Notes under the pieces: generated by a model
What the model was told of the DNA's origin: nothing
What the model saw: the letters and a program-made list of their open reading frames with translations, nothing else
Database searches by the model: none
Program-made: the position numbers and the translations under genes
From: Asterias rubens
Lineage: Eukaryota; Echinodermata; Asteroidea; Forcipulatida; Asteriidae
Length of the DNA: 64,000 nucleotides
Reading direction: 5' to 3'
Assembly (NCBI RefSeq): GCF_902459465.1
Contig: NC_047082.1
Span: forward strand, 5,766,001-5,830,000
Shown: one piece after another, positions 44,189 to 53,570 of the stretch
Layout: each line of letters starts with the position of its first letter
Numbering within the stretch: the first letter of the stretch is position 1

Positions 44189-47100
44189 ATGGCCAGTGCT
44201 GAGACGAAGAAGATGAGAGGTCTTGCGAAGGGACGATTCACTAGAATATGTCGTTCAATTGACACCGCAATCACGCAGAGAAAGCCCCTAGAGTATGTCA
44301 ACATGTTGGCATCGGATTTGAAGTCGGCATGTGACACTGTCTACGCCAAGCATGAAGATTTCATTCTGCACACTGACGGTGAAGAAGATGAAGATTGGAT
44401 TTCCAACATAGAAGAGAGATACGATGAGATCAGAGAGATGATTATGCACTACAAGATCCACGCCCAGAAAGATGAGACAGATGCCTCCAAACTAGAACAG
44501 GCACAACTTGAGAGCGAGGCTAAGCAAATGTCACTGCACAAGGCGAGAAATCTAAGAGACGTTCATGAGGCGGATCTTCGTCAACTTTGTAAGGGTATTA
44601 CGTCATACATCGAGAACGAGTCAGTTGATGCAGTGAAGACTGGGAAGATAGAGTTTAAGCAATTAATGGAAGATACCAAAGCAGCTCACATGCAGTACGT
44701 CATGATGTTACCAGCGGACGAGTTTGAAAGTGAAAATACATGGCTTCTACCAATTCGTGAATCCTACTACAAAGTAAGTGAAGCAATCGGCAAATTCCTA
44801 GATTGTCATGGATCTTCTTCATCCCCAGCTCATCATGGGAAGAAATCAACAAGTGGGTTCCATATAGAGAAGATGCGTCTACCAGTCTTCGATGGTGACG
44901 TCAGAAATTACCCAAGATTTCGTTCAGATTTCAAGAAATTCATCCAACCTGAGACCACAGTAGATCAGTCTGCTTTTGTTCTGCGCAGGTCTTTGGGTGA
45001 GAAGCCGCTCCAAGTGATTGGCGCTATTGACGATGATGTCAACGAAATTTGGACGAGGTTGGATGAGCGGTATGGGGATCCCATCAAGATGGCGGACTCC
45101 ATTATGCGAGATTTCGAGAAAATAAAGCCAGTTAGGGATGGAGACGACAGGCGGTTTGTGGAATTAGTCGACGTTGTTGTGAGAAGTTACAACGATCTCA
45201 CAAAGGTTGGAATGGAGAGAGAGATTTCCAATACTAGAGTAGTTGGAGATATAGAGCGGAGACTACCCCCCATAGTGAGAAGAGAGTGGTCCAGGTCCCT
45301 TTATGACGACAAATCCGAAGTGGATCGCTCCGACAGGTTTCCAGCTCTTCTTCAATTCTTAGTAAAGGAAAAGAAGAGTGTCGAGTACGAGTTGTCTGAT
45401 ATTAGAAGTCTCGCTACTCATAGCAGCTCTCCAAGAGCTACAGTGAACACCACAGACGTCAAGGAGAAACATGAGGCCACAAAGCGAGATGTAATTAAGA
45501 AGTGTCTCCTTCACATTGATGGTAACCACACAACACCAGAGTGCCGAATATTCATGGGCAAATCAGTTCCAGAAAGAGCGCAGATCGTGAGAGAAAAGGG
45601 AGCATGTTACTGTTGTCTGAATCGTGGACACAGAATAACGGATTGCAGAAAGAAGAAGAAGTGTGATGTCATCAATTGTACTCGCACTCACCATCCAACA
45701 CTGCACAACAGCCAGCAAGTAGCCGAACAGACCCAAACCTCCACAGTCAATAACCACACTGTGGCAACATCAAGATCCAATGACGCATGTCTCCTGCAAT
45801 TGATGAAGATCAAGGTTGGCCCAACCCACATGAACGTGCTATGGGATGGTTGCGCTACATCTTCCCTTGTCACCATCACGGCAGCTAAAGCAGCAGGCTT
45901 GAGAGGTACCCCCATCAAGGTGTCTATAACAAAGGTGGGCGGAGTGACAGAAGAGATTGACAGTTTCCGTTACTCTGTGCCTCTTACTGACAGACAGGGC
46001 TACATAGTGCACATCTTAGCCTACGGGATTGACCGCATCACTGCAGACATAGAGAATATCAACACACAGAGTGTTGTGGGACTCTTTATGGGCGTAAGCC
46101 GGGAGCAGATTGAGCGCCCCAGGGGCCAAGTAGACCTCCTCATCGGGTTTGAATATGCAGGGTACCACCCAATAAGACTACAAGCTGTAGACCACTTGCT
46201 TGTCCTGGAGAATAGATTCGGTAGATGTTTGGGAGGCACTCATCCAGCCATTACCGAGAGAACCAGACGAATCCTTGCCGCTACAGCAATGATCCACCAT
46301 GTGTCCACTTGCAGCCTAGACCAATTCATGACGTTGGAGAGCATGGGAGTGGAGTGTAACCCAAGATGTGGGAACTGTAGATGTGGTAAATGTCCCATCG
46401 GGTCCAAAGACTACACTTTGAAGGAAGAGCGTGAACTTGCACTAATTGATCAGAATCTCGTCTTTCAAGGATCTCATTGGGAAGCAGCTTATCCCTGGAT
46501 TAAGGATCCTGCTAATCTACCAGACAACAGACACGTTGCATTTGCCACACTGAGAGCCCTAGAGCGACGGCTGGAGCGTGACCCCACCAAGGCGCAAGTG
46601 TACGACGCACAGATGAAAGACATGATAGATCGAGGCGTCGCCCGAGCAATCCCCAAGGAAGAAATGGCTTCGTATAAGGGACCGATCCACTACATAGCCC
46701 ATCACGAAGTCCTGAAGCCAGACAGCAAGAGCACCCCAGTCAGGATTGTATTCAATAGCAGTGCCAACTACAAAGGACATATCCTCAACGACTACTGGGC
46801 TAAAGGTCCAGACATGATGAACTCTCTCCTGGGAGTACTCCTTCGATTTCGAGAGAACGAGGTAGCTTTGGTTGGTGATATCCGCAAGATGTATCACAGC
46901 GTCTTTACCACATTGAAGGACCAACACTGCCACAAATTTCTCTGGAGAGGAATGCGGACCGGCAAGGATCCAAAGACATACTGCATGAAAGTTGTCAATA
47001 TGGGCGACCGGCCATCAGCCACCATCGCCACTGTGGCACTGAAGAAGACTGCTGAGCTTGGCAAAGACAAATTCCCCGAAGCCGCAAGCACGATCCAGCG

Positions 47101-47362
47101 GAATGTTTACATTGATGATATCCTCGAGTCTGTGCCAACACTAAACAAAGCCCTGATCCATGCACAAGAGATTGACCAATTGATCAAGCCAGGAAATTTC
47201 TTCCTAAAGAAATGGGTGTTTTCTGGAGGACTCGACAAAGATGATGAAGAATGGCCTAGCAAGGAAAACAGTGAGAAGGTTCTTGGCATTTCATGGGACC
47301 CAAGAGAGATGTTTTCCACTTCATCACATGGATCAATTTCGCATAAAAGAAGAAAAAGATGA
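44189..47362 (+). CDS. gag-pol: Pao-2 gag, protease and reverse transcriptase
   Basis: The 1057-codon frame starts MASAETKKMRGLAKGRF. It has a helical gag region with acidic stretches, a Pao gag domain (MRLPVFDGDVRNYPRFRSDF near residue 229), a CX2CX4HX4C knuckle (CYCCLNRGHRITDC near 473) and a protease region (VLWDGCATSSLVT near 548, without the usual D-S/T-G). A Cys-rich linker (CNPRCGNCRCGKC) precedes the RT, with RIVFNSSANYKG, GPDMMNSLLGVLLRF and catalytic YIDD near 47108. The last 20 residues (after WDPRE) are probably out of frame: expected sequence continues in the -1 frame and meets a TAA at 47344. The stop overlaps the next ATG as ATGA. Confidence 0.93.
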   Translation: MASAETKKMRGLAKGRFTRICRSIDTAITQRKPLEYVNMLASDLKSACDTVYAKHEDFILHTDGEEDEDWISNIEERYDEIREMIMHYKIHAQKDETDASKLEQAQLESEAKQMSLHKARNLRDVHEADLRQLCKGITSYIENESVDAVKTGKIEFKQLMEDTKAAHMQYVMMLPADEFESENTWLLPIRESYYKVSEAIGKFLDCHGSSSSPAHHGKKSTSGFHIEKMRLPVFDGDVRNYPRFRSDFKKFIQPETTVDQSAFVLRRSLGEKPLQVIGAIDDDVNEIWTRLDERYGDPIKMADSIMRDFEKIKPVRDGDDRRFVELVDVVVRSYNDLTKVGMEREISNTRVVGDIERRLPPIVRREWSRSLYDDKSEVDRSDRFPALLQFLVKEKKSVEYELSDIRSLATHSSSPRATVNTTDVKEKHEATKRDVIKKCLLHIDGNHTTPECRIFMGKSVPERAQIVREKGACYCCLNRGHRITDCRKKKKCDVINCTRTHHPTLHNSQQVAEQTQTSTVNNHTVATSRSNDACLLQLMKIKVGPTHMNVLWDGCATSSLVTITAAKAAGLRGTPIKVSITKVGGVTEEIDSFRYSVPLTDRQGYIVHILAYGIDRITADIENINTQSVVGLFMGVSREQIERPRGQVDLLIGFEYAGYHPIRLQAVDHLLVLENRFGRCLGGTHPAITERTRRILAATAMIHHVSTCSLDQFMTLESMGVECNPRCGNCRCGKCPIGSKDYTLKEERELALIDQNLVFQGSHWEAAYPWIKDPANLPDNRHVAFATLRALERRLERDPTKAQVYDAQMKDMIDRGVARAIPKEEMASYKGPIHYIAHHEVLKPDSKSTPVRIVFNSSANYKGHILNDYWAKGPDMMNSLLGVLLRFRENEVALVGDIRKMYHSVFTTLKDQHCHKFLWRGMRTGKDPKTYCMKVVNMGDRPSATIATVALKKTAELGKDKFPEAASTIQRNVYIDDILESVPTLNKALIHAQEIDQLIKPGNFFLKKWVFSGGLDKDDEEWPSKENSEKVLGISWDPREMFSTSSHGSISHKRRKR

Positions 47363-49464
47363 GACAAGGTCCTGACCTGAGAGGCGATCAAATCCCTTCA
47401 GAAATACCATCCGTACTCACCAAGAGAATGTGCCTGAGCCAGGTCAACGGAATATATGATCCACTGGGATTGGTCGCACCCTTCACCATCAAGGCGAAAA
47501 TACTACTAAGGAAGATGTGGGGGATAAAACTTGACTGGGATGATTCGATGCCCGAAAACATGAGGAAAGACTGGATCGAGTTCTTTAAGGAGCTGTTTGA
47601 GGTAGCTGATATTACATTCCAACGATGCATCAAACCAGAAGGAGTCGACTCACAGACAAAGCCAACCCTGATTGTTTTTTCCGATGGTTCTGAACAAGCA
47701 TTTGGGACGGTAGCCTACATTCGCTGGATGCTGAATGATGGCAGATACGTATCAAATCTAGTAGCAAGCAAGAGCCGCATCGCGCCCATCGAAGTAGCCA
47801 GCATTGTTAGACTAGAACTGAGTGGAGCTGTCCTCAACAAACGACTCACATGCTTCATCAAGAAAGAAATGCGATTACAGTTCGACAGAGAGTTTCACAT
47901 CGTCGACAGCGAGATTGTGAGATCGATGATTCAGAAACAGAGCTATGGGTTTAAGACGTTCGTCGCTACCCGAATTGGCGAGATACAAGAGGCGACAGAA
48001 CCAGAGGATTGGTGGTGGTGTAAAGGTGAACTGAACGTTGCTGACCTGATCACAAGAGGAAAAACTCCATCTGAGATTGGTCCCGAGAGCACATGGCAGC
48101 GAGGGCCAACTTTTCTGCAACGACCCATAGAAGAATGGCCAATCCAACAAAGCTGCTCAGAAGGCAACCTTCCAGAACGGGCCAAGATTATAATGGTTGC
48201 CGATGCACGAGAAGCCGATACACTAGCCAACAGAATTGATGTCAGTAGATACAGTAGCTACAACAAGCTCTTGAGGGTAACTGCCAGGATTCTTGCCATC
48301 TACGACAACAAGAACTTCTCCAGTGCAACCAAGGTCCTTTCCGCAGAAGATATACAGCGAGCAGAAATTTTCTGGATCAAGGAGTGTCAGAAACCGATAA
48401 TGAAGACACTGAATGACGACAAGGTGACTTTTGATAAGATGTACGCCAAACTGTGCCCCCAGGTCAGAGATGATGGCGTCATTGTTGTGGGAGCCAGAGC
48501 AGGAAGATACGTACACTTCAGCTACAACAAACAGGAAGTTCCCCTCCTTCTCTATCGTCACCCTTTCTCCAAGCTGTATGCTGTACATGTACATAATAGA
48601 GGCCACCCAGGAGTTCAGACAACAGTCTCCAAGATTCGTTCAAAATTTTGGATCATCAATCTATACAAGATGGCGAAGAGTATCCGTCACCACTGTGTGC
48701 CTTGCAGAAGACAAGAGAAGGACATGGTCGGTCAGAAGATGGGAGATCTACCATTGGCGCGACTAAAGCCATCACCACCCTGGAGCTACGTTGGAGTAGA
48801 TTTGTTTGGGCTGTTCACAACTCGTGGAGAGGTCAATAAGAGAGCTCGAGGCAAAGCGTATGGCGTTATCTTCAACTGTTTCACTACGCGAGCAGTGCAC
48901 ATAGATCTTGCAGTTGACTACAGCTCGACTGGATTTCTACAAGTCCTCAGAAGATTTGTATCTCTCAGAGGTTACCCGAGCGAGATGTACAGTGATGGAG
49001 GCAGTCAGCTAGTTGGAGCGTCAAAGGAGCTAAAGCAAGTAACGGAGGGCTGGGACGCAAACAAGCTACATGAATTTGGCATTTCTAACGGGATGACATG
49101 GAAGTTCTCTATGGCAGATTCACCTTGGCAGAATGGAGTTACAGAGATCCTGATCAAAGGCGTCAAGAAGGCCATAAATCATGCCATCGGGAACCAGATT
49201 CTTCAGTTTCATGAGCTACAGACCGTTTTCTATGAAGTAGCCAACCTAGTGAACGAGAGGCCATTGGACGACATCCAACTGATCCGGAAGACGGAGTTTA
49301 TCTTTGTTCGAACAATCTCCTTCTTGGACGAGCCACAGGAAGAGTACCCAGCGGACCATGGAGAGAAACTAACAACCCTAGACATCGACTTGAATTCGTG
49401 CAGAACATCATCAAGGCATACTGGATCAAGTGGACCAGAGACTACTTCCCATCTCTCATCGTGA
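47359..49464 (+). CDS. pol: Pao-2 RNase H and integrase
   Basis: The 701-codon frame begins by overlapping the upstream stop (ATGA at 47359). The connection motif NGIYDPLGLVAPF follows. RNase H residues sit in VFSDGSEQAFG, RLELSGAVL and HIVDSEIV. The integrase has a zinc site (HVHNRGHPG, then CVPCRRQ), and catalytic residues in VGVDLFG, MYSDGGSQL and NGVTEILIKGVKK. From about 49290 the frame is probably wrong; conserved sequence continues in the frame of 49398-49730, so the last 50 residues are an out-of-frame tail. Whether the ATGA overlap is used for reinitiation is unknown. Confidence 0.92.
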   Translation: MRQGPDLRGDQIPSEIPSVLTKRMCLSQVNGIYDPLGLVAPFTIKAKILLRKMWGIKLDWDDSMPENMRKDWIEFFKELFEVADITFQRCIKPEGVDSQTKPTLIVFSDGSEQAFGTVAYIRWMLNDGRYVSNLVASKSRIAPIEVASIVRLELSGAVLNKRLTCFIKKEMRLQFDREFHIVDSEIVRSMIQKQSYGFKTFVATRIGEIQEATEPEDWWWCKGELNVADLITRGKTPSEIGPESTWQRGPTFLQRPIEEWPIQQSCSEGNLPERAKIIMVADAREADTLANRIDVSRYSSYNKLLRVTARILAIYDNKNFSSATKVLSAEDIQRAEIFWIKECQKPIMKTLNDDKVTFDKMYAKLCPQVRDDGVIVVGARAGRYVHFSYNKQEVPLLLYRHPFSKLYAVHVHNRGHPGVQTTVSKIRSKFWIINLYKMAKSIRHHCVPCRRQEKDMVGQKMGDLPLARLKPSPPWSYVGVDLFGLFTTRGEVNKRARGKAYGVIFNCFTTRAVHIDLAVDYSSTGFLQVLRRFVSLRGYPSEMYSDGGSQLVGASKELKQVTEGWDANKLHEFGISNGMTWKFSMADSPWQNGVTEILIKGVKKAINHAIGNQILQFHELQTVFYEVANLVNERPLDDIQLIRKTEFIFVRTISFLDEPQEEYPADHGEKLTTLDIDLNSCRTSSRHTGSSGPETTSHLSS

Positions 49465-49730
49465 GGCAGAAATGGCATCACCAGAGAAGGAGCATGTTGA
49501 AGGGCGACGTAGTGCTGGTACAGGACAGTAACGCTATTCGCGGGAATTGGAGAATGGGAATTGTGGATGAGGTATACCCGGATGAAGCTGGTAACGTGAG
49601 GAATGTGCAGGTCAAGCTGAAAACTCCAGATATGGCTGATCAATGCCGAAGTGCGAACTACACTCTCATCCGAAGAGCTGTGCAGAGGTTGATAGTTCTT
49701 GTTCCCGTTGACCGCGATGTGATTGACTAA
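49398..49730 (+). pseudogene. pol: Pao-2 integrase C-terminal part
   Basis: The frame reads IIKAYWIKWTRDYFPSL and GDVVLVQDSNAIRGNWRMGI, the usual BEL/Pao C-terminal domain. Upstream in the same frame, from about 49290, conserved LLLGR-type sequence is present without an ATG, so the true polyprotein changed frame there by one base. Confidence 0.85.
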
Positions 49731-49770
49731 GTGAACTATTTAACTGTATTGATATTGTTGGTGGGCGGAG

Positions 49771-50143
49771 TGTAAGATTGCATAATCTTACTTTGCTTCT
49801 TTGTTTCCTTAACTATGGTTTATTTGTATACCGCCCTCAATTGTTGAGATTAGCTTTCTTAAGTTCAATAGTCTGGTTCTAATTGTTTATTGTTTCACAT
49901 GGCATTTTTACACTGAATAACCTAGGTACTATACTTTGCCACATCATTTTTGTTCTAACCATACATTTGATACTACAAGAAGTTATTTACAAGTGCTCAT
50001 AAAGATTCCTGTGATTATTGCCTTGTATTGGATGCAGAACAGTATTTCGAACCGCTGAACAGTGATGTAATGTCTCCTGAGAATTACAATAAAGGTGTTT
50101 GAAAACATTTGAAATTCAAGAGTGACGCACGCAGAATCTTACA
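49771..50143 (+). repeat. Pao-2 3' LTR
   Basis: 373 bp, preceded by a purine-rich GGTGGGCGGAG that suits a polypurine tract, and followed by CAATT. Confidence 0.95.
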
Positions 50144-50148
50144 CAATT

Positions 50149-53008
50149 GTCTACAAGTGGTAATCTTTGATTCCAATTAATCTTATTTTATTGTTGTCCC
50201 TGCCTTTATACCACTATTATTTGAGGTAGTTTTTAAAAAGCTTTTAATTTCATAGTAAATGTGGTGAGATGGGGATACTGAATACTTGGATCTTTTAATT
50301 AAACCAACAAAGTGCAAAAGTATGACATTGTATCCTGTGTATCAATCATTTTTAATAATCACTTGCAAGTTGGTTACAGACAATAACAAGGTTCAATTAA
50401 TGACCAGCTGGGACCAAATCCATGGCTCTGGGCTTATGCAGATTTCTACGCAGTAAGCAGAGCCATGCAATTCGACCCAGATTCACAACTCTGTTTGTAA
50501 ACAATAAATACATGAATTAGTAGGTATGCAAATATCACATTTAATGATGAGTAGGGTTAGCATGGGTTGCTACATTAAACAGCCCACTCCAAATTATGTC
50601 TTTGTTCCGCTTTTTTACCAATCTTTGTAACATATTATATTATATATTAATTTAATTAATGTTTATATAATTTAATAAACATATATTAATAAATATATTA
50701 AGTCATTATTACTTTCTTTTAATCAACAGAGCCACTCTGCTCAGCACCCTTCTTGATCCCAAATGAGATCGAACAAATGAATGGTTTGATACATAAAAAG
50801 CCCCCTCCAAATTATGTATTTGTCCCGCTTGCCCCCCCCCCCCCACCCCCACCCCCACCCCCGCCCACACGCACACACACACTACTAGCTAGCCTTGTCA
50901 GTCATTATCGATTACAGATCACAGGAATTACAGGTGAGAAATTTTTACCAACTTTCTACTCTTCCTTTTCACTTTCTTTTCACTTTCCACAACTTTCTTG
51001 TTAAACAAGCTCTTGTTATAAAACTTCACTGCAGCATACAACCTAAATCTCACAAAAAAATTAGATGAACGATGTTACCCTTTCACTACTGCACAAATCA
51101 AGATGAAGGTTATTATTGGTCAAACCAATATGGATTCTTTCTACAATCCTTTTGCCGATGGCATTGATGTGGAAATAATCATTAAAACATTTCAAATAAG
51201 CAGGTTCAACAAAACAATACCTGTTTTACTCTTAGATCTTTTTATGGAGACATGTCTGCTGGGTAGTTTCCGCTTCAAAGTCACCTTCTTTGGTGGATTT
51301 GGTATGTTGAAAATTGTAGGGACCGCATTACAAACCAGTCTACCAGTACACAATATCTAGGATGGCTCAAAATGCATTGAGCAGATTCTACAATTATTGT
51401 GCAAGTATTTTGGTGACTTGTTCCGCAGATCTGATCTTCTCGTAGACTGAACCCATCGGTCTGATCTGTGGTACCACAAATGAAATAAACAAAAGCATCA
51501 TAATAAATCCATGTGATCTGTGCAGATTTTAATACTAGAGGCCAAATTTAAAACAAACCCCTCCATCTTGATTGATTATTTGGGTTGACCTGATTTATCA
51601 AAACATTACAAATAAATTATTCAAGATTACCATCACATTCACAAATTTATAATAATGTTATTAGTCAATTACAAAATAAAAACTTAAATGGCTGGAATAA
51701 ATACAATTACAAGAGCACTGCTACACAGCTACTCCATTCTACACTCTGGGGTCATGAATGTTTGTTTCCTGATAATTAAAAACGATGTAATTGTAGAGTA
51801 GCCTAATAAAATAATTAATCATGCCTTTCTGTGTAAACAATAACATTTTGCAGAAAACAACTCCAGCCAATCATTGCCAATTTCTGCCTGGACGATGTTG
51901 ATGTTAATGTCATTATTACATCAAAATGTTCTGCCATAAAGTTCGCCTTACCTTTCTTTGCTTTTTGGAAATCTGTAATAGTGAAGATTACTATTCCGTT
52001 GTGAATTGTTCACACAATTTACGGCAGAGCACCATAGTGACATGTTTGCTGTTGCCTAGCGCCTAGTGTGGTTGCAAGTTTTCCATAGCCAGCCGTAGTG
52101 GATGCAGTGTAACACAGAGCCGACTTTGGTTTTACTTGCCCGACAATAGCGGGCGCCCTTCCATGCTCCCGCCATTTTGCGTTTCACGGTTGCGCACTCA
52201 GTGTCCTATCTTCCTTTTATAAAAATATAGTATCTTTGGTGCTGACCATTATATCCTATCCCATGAATCACCGCGACTCTTTTCGACCTTTAGTCTGGTC
52301 CCCTGCCCAAAGATTCCTTGACGTCTCTTGTTAAAAATTTTAGGTCAGGTATCACCCACGGTTAAAAATAGAGCATGACGCAACTTGTCAGGGTCGGGGG
52401 TCATCTCCAGGGAAACCATGTCTGCACGTACTACTAGTTGCGATAACGTAACCCTCCTCCCAACGGCCGCGCGCCAGGCCGGAGGGTTACGAGATTATTT
52501 TTGATCGTCAATTAATGACAATCTGGTTCAACACGTATAATTTCGAAAGCTAGTCACCAGATTTTCCCCCATTTTTACTACTTTTAAAAATCATGAAACA
52601 TAATCCTCAATCAATTCAATGTCTAATGAACACTCAAGTCAAAACACCTTTGAAAAAATATTTTTGAAGAAAAAGGACAAAAACTTACCAGATCCCGGAG
52701 CGATTTCCCAGGTTTATATTTTGAACTTGTCGCATCGCTTTGCAAACGCTTTATTTAGGCACAACGCCTGCATTGGCAATAACTGGCATAAAAACTCCTG
52801 GACGGCCGACAGGACTGACATTACGAGTCCGTACCGAACATGAACGATACTGTCCGAATGTTGACGACAACACGTTCGGAACATTTCGGATAACTTCGAA
52901 AGAGGAGGAATTCCTCCTTTTTGGTCACGTGATTTTGGTGATACACCGGACCCTAAATTCGACAGAGCCTGGTCGGAGATTTTTGGGTCTGGGAACCAGA
53001 CTATTATG
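50149..53008. other. Unassigned sequence with simple repeats
   Basis: AT-rich palindromic TATATTAA tracts lie at 50630-50705. A C-run followed by CACACACGCACAC lies at 50829-50882. CCACTCCAAATTATGT occurs twice (about 50584 and 50806). A GTAACCCTCC/GGAGGGTTAC hairpin lies at about 52447-52490. No exon with homology was recognised; this is upstream of CHCHD7 and may hold its promoter. Confidence 0.45.
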
Positions 53009-53187
53009 CTTTTTGTTTTGCCGTGGCTCTTTGCGTTTTGCCGTGGCTCTTTGCGTTTTGCCGTGGCTCTTTGCGTTTTGCCGTGGCGCTTTTCGTTTTG
53101 CCGTGGCTCTTTTCGTTTGGACGTGGCGCTTTTTGTTTTGCCGTGGCGCTTTTTGTTTTGCCGTGGTGCTTTTTTTGTTTTGCCGTG
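53009..53187. repeat. 20-bp minisatellite TTTTGCCGTGGCTCTTTGCG
   Basis: Nine copies of a 20-bp unit, with GCTCTT/GCGCTT variants and one GGACGTGG variant. Because 20 is not a multiple of three, one 60-bp cycle passes through all frames; it is open in several frames on both strands (53202-52714 minus, 52740-53220 plus). The long frames are by-products. Confidence 0.9.
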
Positions 53188-53459
53188 ACAGTTGTGGGCC
53201 ACCGTAGTACTGCTTTTTGATGACTGGTGCTCGGCCTTTACTGCGCTAGGGAAAAAAATGTCGGGCTTGGGGGGTATAGTCGGACGCTATCTCTACGGTG
53301 TCCTCTGACGTTGTTTGTGTGCATTATTGGTTCGTTGGTTTCCAATGATGTGTGGGTTACTCTAGTTCTAGTCTCACACACGACATAAAACTACGTAATT
53401 ACGATATAAAATTACGTAATCATGATGACTGTACATCCTAAAACAACGTTTTAACTGTT

Positions 53460-53570
53460 ATGGAATCAGTCATGGGAGACTCGAAGGAAGTGATTTGGAA
53501 GCGACGCGGCGGTGGTCCGAAAACCAATGCGAAGAGGTGGACTGATCAGGATAACAACCCATGTGTTTCA
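53460..53570 (+). CDS. CHCHD7: CHCHD7 exon 1 (coding part)
   Basis: 37 codons from MESVMGDSKEV to NNPCVS. The 3' boundary is CA followed by GTGAGT, a strong donor that leaves phase 0. The first cysteine of the first CX9C motif is the third-last residue. The basic N-terminus has no classical presequence, as usual for the family. Confidence 0.9.

Larger units (their letters stand above)
43660..50143 (+). mobile_element. BEL/Pao LTR retrotransposon Pao-2 (nearly intact)
   Basis: Two 373-bp LTRs (43660-44032 and 49771-50143) run TGTAAGATTGC to GCAGAATCTTACA and differ at five positions that I can see. CAATT is duplicated on both sides (43655-43659, 50144-50148). Inside are all BEL/Pao domains in order in three overlapping open stretches. 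It is distinct in sequence from Pao-1. The coding is disrupted at the RT/RNase H junction and near the integrase end. Confidence 0.96.

Noticed and set aside
43660..50143. Envelope gene in Pao-2
   Set aside because: Only about 40 bp lie between the last pol frame and the 3' LTR, so there is no room for one.
51103..51360. 85-codon plus-strand frame upstream of CHCHD7
   Set aside because: No known domain, no splice partners recognised, and length is possible by chance in AT-rich DNA.
52714..53220. Long overlapping frames on both strands
   Set aside because: They depend on the 20-bp minisatellite being free of stops; neither shows a domain outside the repeat.
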